Origin: Streptomyces europaeiscabiei
GTDB taxonomy: Bacteria > Actinomycetota > Actinomycetes > Streptomycetales > Streptomycetaceae
NCBI RefSeq assembly: GCF_036346855.1
Contig: NZ_CP107841.1
Location: 10,606,001 to 10,670,000 of the forward strand
DNA: 64,000 bases
Reading direction: 5' to 3'
Part shown: piece by piece, positions 59,935 to 64,000 of the stretch
Layout: the number at the start of each line of letters is the position of its first letter
Numbering within the stretch: the stretch's first letter is position 1
The notes under the pieces: generated by a model
Databases searched by the model: none
What the model was told of the DNA's origin: nothing
Seen by the model: the letters and a program-made list of their open reading frames with translations, nothing else
Position numbers and translations under genes: made by a program

Positions 59935-61929
59935 TCAGCCCGCCGCGGTCAGCACCCCGGAGACGGAACGGTTCCCCAGGCCGCCGCGGTCGCCGCCGGG
60001 CAGAACGCGCAGTTCGGCGTTGTCGGCGGACGGCAGGGACAGCCGGATCAGATCCGGCACCCGGAAGGCGAGAGCCGCAGAACCGGACTGCTCCGCCCTG
60101 ACCACCACGTGATGGTCGAGGAGTTGGCCCACCAGGGAGTCGCCGTCCCAGGAACTGCCGCCCAGGAGCTGTCTGGCCCGTGCCATGTCGAAGGGGGCCG
60201 CTCCGGCCGCCGCCAGCAGCGCCAGCGCCCGCCGCAGGGAGCCGGGCAGCCGGGCGATCGCCCCGGCCGCCCGGGCCAGCACATCGCAGGCCTCGTCGTG
60301 CAGTTCCGCCGCCAGGCGGCCCTCGTCCACCAGCCCCAGGGCGAGGTCGCCAAGCGTCCACATCGGGCGCGCCGCGAACTTCTCGCCCACGGCACGCAGG
60401 GAGAGCGGGAAGTTGCCCATCAGGTGCGTGACTTCCCCCAGGACGTCACCGGCACCGACGCGTTCCGCCCCGGCCACCCTGGTGAAGAACGCGGCGGCGT
60501 CGTCGGCCGACAGCGCCCCCAGGGCCATCGACCGGGCGCCGGGCAGACCGGGCAGGCGGACCCGGGAGGTCACCAGCGCCAGGCTGCCCCCGTCCGCCGG
60601 CAGCAGCGGGAGCACCTGGTCGGTGCCGGCCGCGTCGTCCAGCAGGACCAGGAGCGACCGCTCGGCACTGAAGGACCGGAACATGCCCGCCAGGTCGTCG
60701 GCGTTGTCGGGCAGCGTGGCCGGATCCATTCCGCAGTCCCGCAGCAGGGCATGCAGGACGGCGTCCGCCCGTCTGGGGCGGTCCGCGCCGTCGTGCAGCC
60801 GGGCGTGGAGCGCACCGTCGGGGAACCGGTCGGCCATACGGTGTGCGGCGCGCACGGCGAGGGCACTCTTGCCCACACCGGCCGCGCCCAGGACCACCAC
60901 CACCCGAGGCCCCCCGGAGCACTCCCCGCCGGTCGTGTCCCCGGCGCCCGCGTCCGGGCCGGCGAGCGAGGAGAGCTGCGCCAGTTCCGCGACGCGTCCG
61001 GTGAAGTCCGGGGTGTCCAGCGGCAGCCGCCCGCCGACGGGCACCGCCGCCGGCGCCGGCGCGGCGGCACTGCCAAAGGGCGGGGCGCCCGCCGCGTCCT
61101 GGGCCGGCAGCGGGCCCGGGCCCGTCACGGCGGCGGCCGGCTGCGGCAGTGTCTCGTTGAGAACGTCCTGCTGCAGCCGCTGCAGCCGCTCCGAGGGCTC
61201 GATGCCGAGTTCGTCGACGAGCCGGCGGCGCAGCCGGGCGAACGCCTCCAGCGCCGTGGCGCGCTGCCCGGACCGGTGGGCGGCGAGCATGAGCTGGGCG
61301 GCGAACTCCTCGTGGAAGGGATGGTCCGCGATGAGCTGGTGCAGTTCCCCCACCACAGCGCGGTGGCGGCCCAGTTGCAGGTCGGCCGTGATGCGCAGCT
61401 CCAGCGCGCCGAGCCGTGAGTCGGCGATCTGCGCGATCTGCGCCGCCAGGAGCGGTCCGGCGTCCAGTCCGGCGAACGGTTCACCCCGCCACAGCCCGAG
61501 AGCCTGGCGCAGCAGGTGCGCCGAGGCACGGGGGTCACCCTCGCTCAGCGCGGTGCGCGCGCGCATGACGCCGTGCTCGAACTCCCACAGGTCCAGTTCC
61601 CCCGGCCGCAGGTCGATGCGGTAGCCGCCGGGGCCGGTGCGCACCCGGTCGCTGGGATCCGCGGGGCACTTGAGGGCCTTGCGGATCTGGTACACGTACG
61701 TCTGGACGGTCTTGCGGGCCAGGCGCGGCGGGTCGGACTCCCACAGTTCCCCGATCAGGGCCGAGGTCGACACCAGACGGTTGGCGCTCAGCAGCAGCAC
61801 GGCCAGCGCGCGCCGGGCCATGGGCGCGGTGGGCGTACGGTCCTCGCCCTGGGCGCGGACCTCCAGCGGCCCGAGCACCCCTATCCGCAGCGCACCGCCG
61901 TCCGTGTCGGCCGGTACGGAGTCGTTCAT
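59935..61929 (-). CDS. SARP/AfsR-type pathway regulator (winged helix, BTAD, NB-ARC)
   Basis: The 664-aa protein has an OmpR-like DNA-binding domain (residues 1-105; VQTYVYQIRKAL, GPGGYRIDL) and a BTAD (about 110-265). An AAA/NB-ARC ATPase follows with P-loop GAAGVGKSALA near 352 and Walker B LLVLLDD. The TPR tail of AfsR is absent. SARPs recruit RNA polymerase at direct repeats upstream of biosynthetic operons, so this is the likely activator of the minus-strand block. ATG 61929 overlaps the upstream ligase stop (ATGA). Confidence 0.94.
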   Translation of the reverse strand: MNDSVPADTDGGALRIGVLGPLEVRAQGEDRTPTAPMARRALAVLLLSANRLVSTSALIGELWESDPPRLARKTVQTYVYQIRKALKCPADPSDRVRTGPGGYRIDLRPGELDLWEFEHGVMRARTALSEGDPRASAHLLRQALGLWRGEPFAGLDAGPLLAAQIAQIADSRLGALELRITADLQLGRHRAVVGELHQLIADHPFHEEFAAQLMLAAHRSGQRATALEAFARLRRRLVDELGIEPSERLQRLQQDVLNETLPQPAAAVTGPGPLPAQDAAGAPPFGSAAAPAPAAVPVGGRLPLDTPDFTGRVAELAQLSSLAGPDAGAGDTTGGECSGGPRVVVVLGAAGVGKSALAVRAAHRMADRFPDGALHARLHDGADRPRRADAVLHALLRDCGMDPATLPDNADDLAGMFRSFSAERSLLVLLDDAAGTDQVLPLLPADGGSLALVTSRVRLPGLPGARSMALGALSADDAAAFFTRVAGAERVGAGDVLGEVTHLMGNFPLSLRAVGEKFAARPMWTLGDLALGLVDEGRLAAELHDEACDVLARAAGAIARLPGSLRRALALLAAAGAAPFDMARARQLLGGSSWDGDSLVGQLLDHHVVVRAEQSGSAALAFRVPDLIRLSLPSADNAELRVLPGGDRGGLGNRSVSGVLTAAG

Positions 61930-63677
61930 GGTGTCCTTCCCATCACGGGCTGCGCACCGCGGGCGTCACGGGTGACGGGCGCGGTGCGCGGATCGAAGTG
62001 GTTGCTGTTCGGCCGCGGTGTGGGCCCGCCGCCGGCGGGGCCTGCGTGGCGTGTCTCGTACCAGTGCCGCATGCGGGAGCGGCGGAGCTTTCCGATGCCG
62101 GTCCTGGGGACGTCCTGGGCGCGCACCGGCACGACCTGGCCGATGTGCAGACCGAGCCGGTCCGCGACCTGTGCGCGGATCAGGGCAGCGGCCCGCTCGG
62201 GCCCGGTGCCGGGCCGCGGGTGGTAGAAGACGGCGAGTTCCTCTCCCTCGGGGCCGGTGACCGGGCAGGCCACCGTGTGGGCCGGCGCGACGAAGTCCAG
62301 TTCCTCCACCGCGGCCTCGATCTCGTGGCTGTGGCAGCGCACACCGGCGCGTTCGATCAGGTCGTCGGCCCGGCCGGTGACGGTGAGGACGCCGTCCTGG
62401 ACGAAGGCCAGGTCCCCGGTGCGGAACCAGCCGTCGGCGGTGAAGGCGCGGCGCGTGTGCTCGATGTCGTCGAGGTAGCCGGGGGTGACCGAGGGGCCGC
62501 TCACCTGGAGGTGGCCCGGGGTGCCCGCCGGGACGGGCTCGTCCTGCTCGTCGACGCAGCGCACCGCGGTGCCGGGCTGGGGCCGGCCGGCCGGGACGTA
62601 GCGCGCGTGCCCGGGGTCCAGGTCGGACAGCCGGCAGTCGACGACGCCCGCCGCCGTCTCGGACATGCCCCAGCCGGGGAACATCGCGTCCGGCGGCAGG
62701 CCGAAGGGGGCGAGCAGCTCCATGAAACGCCGTACCACCGAGGCGTGCACGGCCTCCCCGCCGTTCATGAGGTACCGCAGCCGCCTCAGGTCCCAGTCCT
62801 CGCCGGCCAGCCGGTGCGCCTGGTCGTTGACCAGGGACAGGGCGAAGTTGGGAGCCCATGTGGTGCAGGCCCGGTGCCGGGCGGCGAGGGCGAGCCAGCG
62901 CAGCGGGTCGGCGAGGACGCGTTCGGGGCGGGCGTGCACCTGGTGCGCCCCGAGGAACACGTCGCGCACATGGAACAGCAGCAGCCCGCCGGCATGGTCG
63001 AGCGGCATCCAGTTGACGCTGCGGGTCGTGGCACCGAGCCCGTTGGCGCGGGCCGTCGCGGCGCTGCGGCTGAGGATGTTGCGGTGGGTGAGCATCACGG
63101 CCTTGGGCGTGCTGGTGGAGCCGGAGGTGAGCAGCAGGACGGCGAGGTCGTCCGGGCGGGACGGGTGCCGGCGGTGGTCGGGGTGTGTGGCGCGCAGCTG
63201 GTGGGGGTGGCCCAGCCAGGACCTGGCCCAGCCGGGGTGTGCGCGGGTGCGCGCGGCGAGGTGCTGGTCCGGTCCGGTGACGGTGTACGGCCTGCCGTAG
63301 CGGTTCCACACCGCGTCCAGCAGGCCGGGGGCGGCGGTCCGGGCGGCGGGTGTGGCGCCCGTGCCCACGGGCAGGGGGACGAAGCCGCCCAGGACGCAGG
63401 CCCAGAAGGTGGCCAGCAGGTCCGGCTGGTGGGCGACGTGCACGAGGACCCGGTCCCCGGGCGTCACTCCCGCCGCCCGCATCCCGGCCACCAGCCGGCC
63501 GGCCTCGTCGAGCAGCCGGGCGTAGCTCCACCGTGTCTCGCCGCCGTCGGTGTGGACGAAGCACAGGCCCTGGGCGCCGGAGGCGGCCGCGGCCCGCGTG
63601 AGCGCCGTGGTGAGCGTGGCGTACTCCGGGCGGGGGGCGGGTCCGCCGTCCAGCAGTGAGACACCGAAGGAGGTCAT
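61926..63677 (-). CDS. Acyl-AMP ligase / acyl-CoA synthetase-like enzyme
   Basis: The 583-aa ANL enzyme has LLLTSGSTSTPKAVMLTHRN, FPGWGMSETAAG, the hinge-region GWFRTGDLAFVQDG and a C-terminal IGKLRRSRM Lys. It resembles fatty-acyl-AMP ligases that load acyl groups onto carriers or CoA. No free-standing acyl carrier protein is seen in the window. It is distinct from the two diazotase-like ligases. It is coupled to the SARP gene downstream and to the AraC gene upstream by four-base overlaps, so the regulators and ligase share a transcript. Confidence 0.9.
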   Translation of the reverse strand: MTSFGVSLLDGGPAPRPEYATLTTALTRAAAASGAQGLCFVHTDGGETRWSYARLLDEAGRLVAGMRAAGVTPGDRVLVHVAHQPDLLATFWACVLGGFVPLPVGTGATPAARTAAPGLLDAVWNRYGRPYTVTGPDQHLAARTRAHPGWARSWLGHPHQLRATHPDHRRHPSRPDDLAVLLLTSGSTSTPKAVMLTHRNILSRSAATARANGLGATTRSVNWMPLDHAGGLLLFHVRDVFLGAHQVHARPERVLADPLRWLALAARHRACTTWAPNFALSLVNDQAHRLAGEDWDLRRLRYLMNGGEAVHASVVRRFMELLAPFGLPPDAMFPGWGMSETAAGVVDCRLSDLDPGHARYVPAGRPQPGTAVRCVDEQDEPVPAGTPGHLQVSGPSVTPGYLDDIEHTRRAFTADGWFRTGDLAFVQDGVLTVTGRADDLIERAGVRCHSHEIEAAVEELDFVAPAHTVACPVTGPEGEELAVFYHPRPGTGPERAAALIRAQVADRLGLHIGQVVPVRAQDVPRTGIGKLRRSRMRHWYETRHAGPAGGGPTPRPNSNHFDPRTAPVTRDARGAQPVMGRTP

Positions 63678-64000
63678 CGGGTGTCACGCTCCCTGCGGTA
63701 GTCCCGGGGCGTGGTGCCGTAGCGGTCGCGGAAGAGCCGGCTGAAGTGGGACGCCCCGTACAGCCCGGCCCGCTCCCCGATCAGTGCGACGGGCAGGTGG
63801 TCCAGGGCGGGGTCGGCGAGTTCGGCCCGGCAGCGGGCCAGCCGTTCGTCGCGTATCCAGCGGGCCGGGCTGAGGCCGTACTCCTGGAAGACCTTCTGGA
63901 GGTAGCGCAGGGAGACGTTGTGCTCCCGGGCGATGGTCACCGGGCTGAGGCCGGGTTCCGCCAGCTGCCGGCGGACGTAGGCCTGGATGTGCAGCATCAG
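63674..64000 (-). CDS. AraC-family regulator, C-terminal part (N-terminus outside window)
   Basis: The visible 108 codons hold the complete AraC/XylS double helix-turn-helix: LSPVTIAREHNVSLRYLQKVF and IGERAGLYGASHFSRLFRDRYG, with TPRDYRRERDTR at the end. Sequence before codon HIQAYVRRQLAE runs off the right edge. It overlaps the ligase start by ATGA. The sensing domain cannot be judged. Confidence 0.88.
   Translation of the reverse strand: MMLHIQAYVRRQLAEPGLSPVTIAREHNVSLRYLQKVFQEYGLSPARWIRDERLARCRAELADPALDHLPVALIGERAGLYGASHFSRLFRDRYGTTPRDYRRERDTR

Overview
The window is high-GC actinobacterial DNA. Codon bias, gamma-butyrolactone (GBL) signalling genes, a SARP regulator, four-base ATGA stop/start overlaps and several transporters all point to Streptomyces or a close relative. 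Nearly the whole window is specialised metabolism, with no rRNA, tRNA or CRISPR array seen. No modular PKS or NRPS is present. The chemistry is carried by small stand-alone enzymes.

Layout. (1) 1-3.4 kb is a GBL regulatory island: an incomplete ScbR/ArpA-type TetR receptor, an AfsA/ScbA-type GBL synthase and a second receptor-like TetR, with good matches to the autoregulatory element (ARE) consensus. Four ~106-bp tandem repeats follow at 3.4-3.8 kb. (2) 4.2-11.4 kb (minus strand) is a tightly overlapped operon: WD-repeat protein, GTP cyclohydrolase II, SUMF1-like protein, PLP beta-synthase-like enzyme, methyltransferase, IPNS-like Fe/2OG oxygenase and serine O-acetyltransferase. Four of these match in family and length the ToxC/ToxB/ToxD/ToxA set for toxoflavin, a 7-azapteridine. 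The divergent operon at 11.8-18.8 kb has a tandem double ATP-grasp ligase, an FMN reductase, a second ATP-grasp ligase and an MFS exporter. Together they suggest a GTP-derived heterocycle built into an amino acid or peptide. (3) 19.0-24.4 kb is a nested transposon wreck: an IS110-family element split by a Mu-like element, which carries an Imm-5-like gene and is itself split by an intact IS200/IS605 tnpA-tnpB element.

(4) 25.6-38.9 kb (plus strand): a quinone oxidoreductase, an SRPBCC protein, a diazotase-like AMP ligase, a CreE-like aspartate N-oxygenase and a CreD-like nitrosuccinate lyase (the ANS nitrous-acid pathway). NarK, a molybdopterin nitrate reductase and two FAD electron-transfer proteins follow. 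No sirohaem nitrite reductase domain is present, so the locus appears built to make nitrite by two routes. (5) 39.2-57.5 kb (minus strand): a second diazotase-like ligase, flavodoxins and an FMN reductase, two MFS exporters, an Rrf2 regulator, an aromatic FAD monooxygenase, an arylamine N-acetyltransferase, KAS III, and a dedicated route to 3-hydroxyanthranilate (class II DAHP synthase, PhzE-like ADIC synthase, PhzD-like isochorismatase, EntA-like dehydrogenase), then a carboxylesterase. (6) 57.7-64 kb: an IS701-like transposase gene, a small Cys-containing protein, a SARP/AfsR regulator, an acyl-AMP ligase and a truncated AraC regulator.

Working model (inference). The ANS genes and nitrate reductase supply nitrous acid. 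The diazotase-like ligases use it to diazotise an aromatic amine, most simply 3-hydroxyanthranilate, which would give an o-diazoquinone or a reduced and acylated hydrazine derivative. The toxoflavin-like arm is either a neighbouring cluster brought close across the transposon scar, or part of the same pathway sharing nitrite for N-N bond formation. The sequence alone cannot decide between these.
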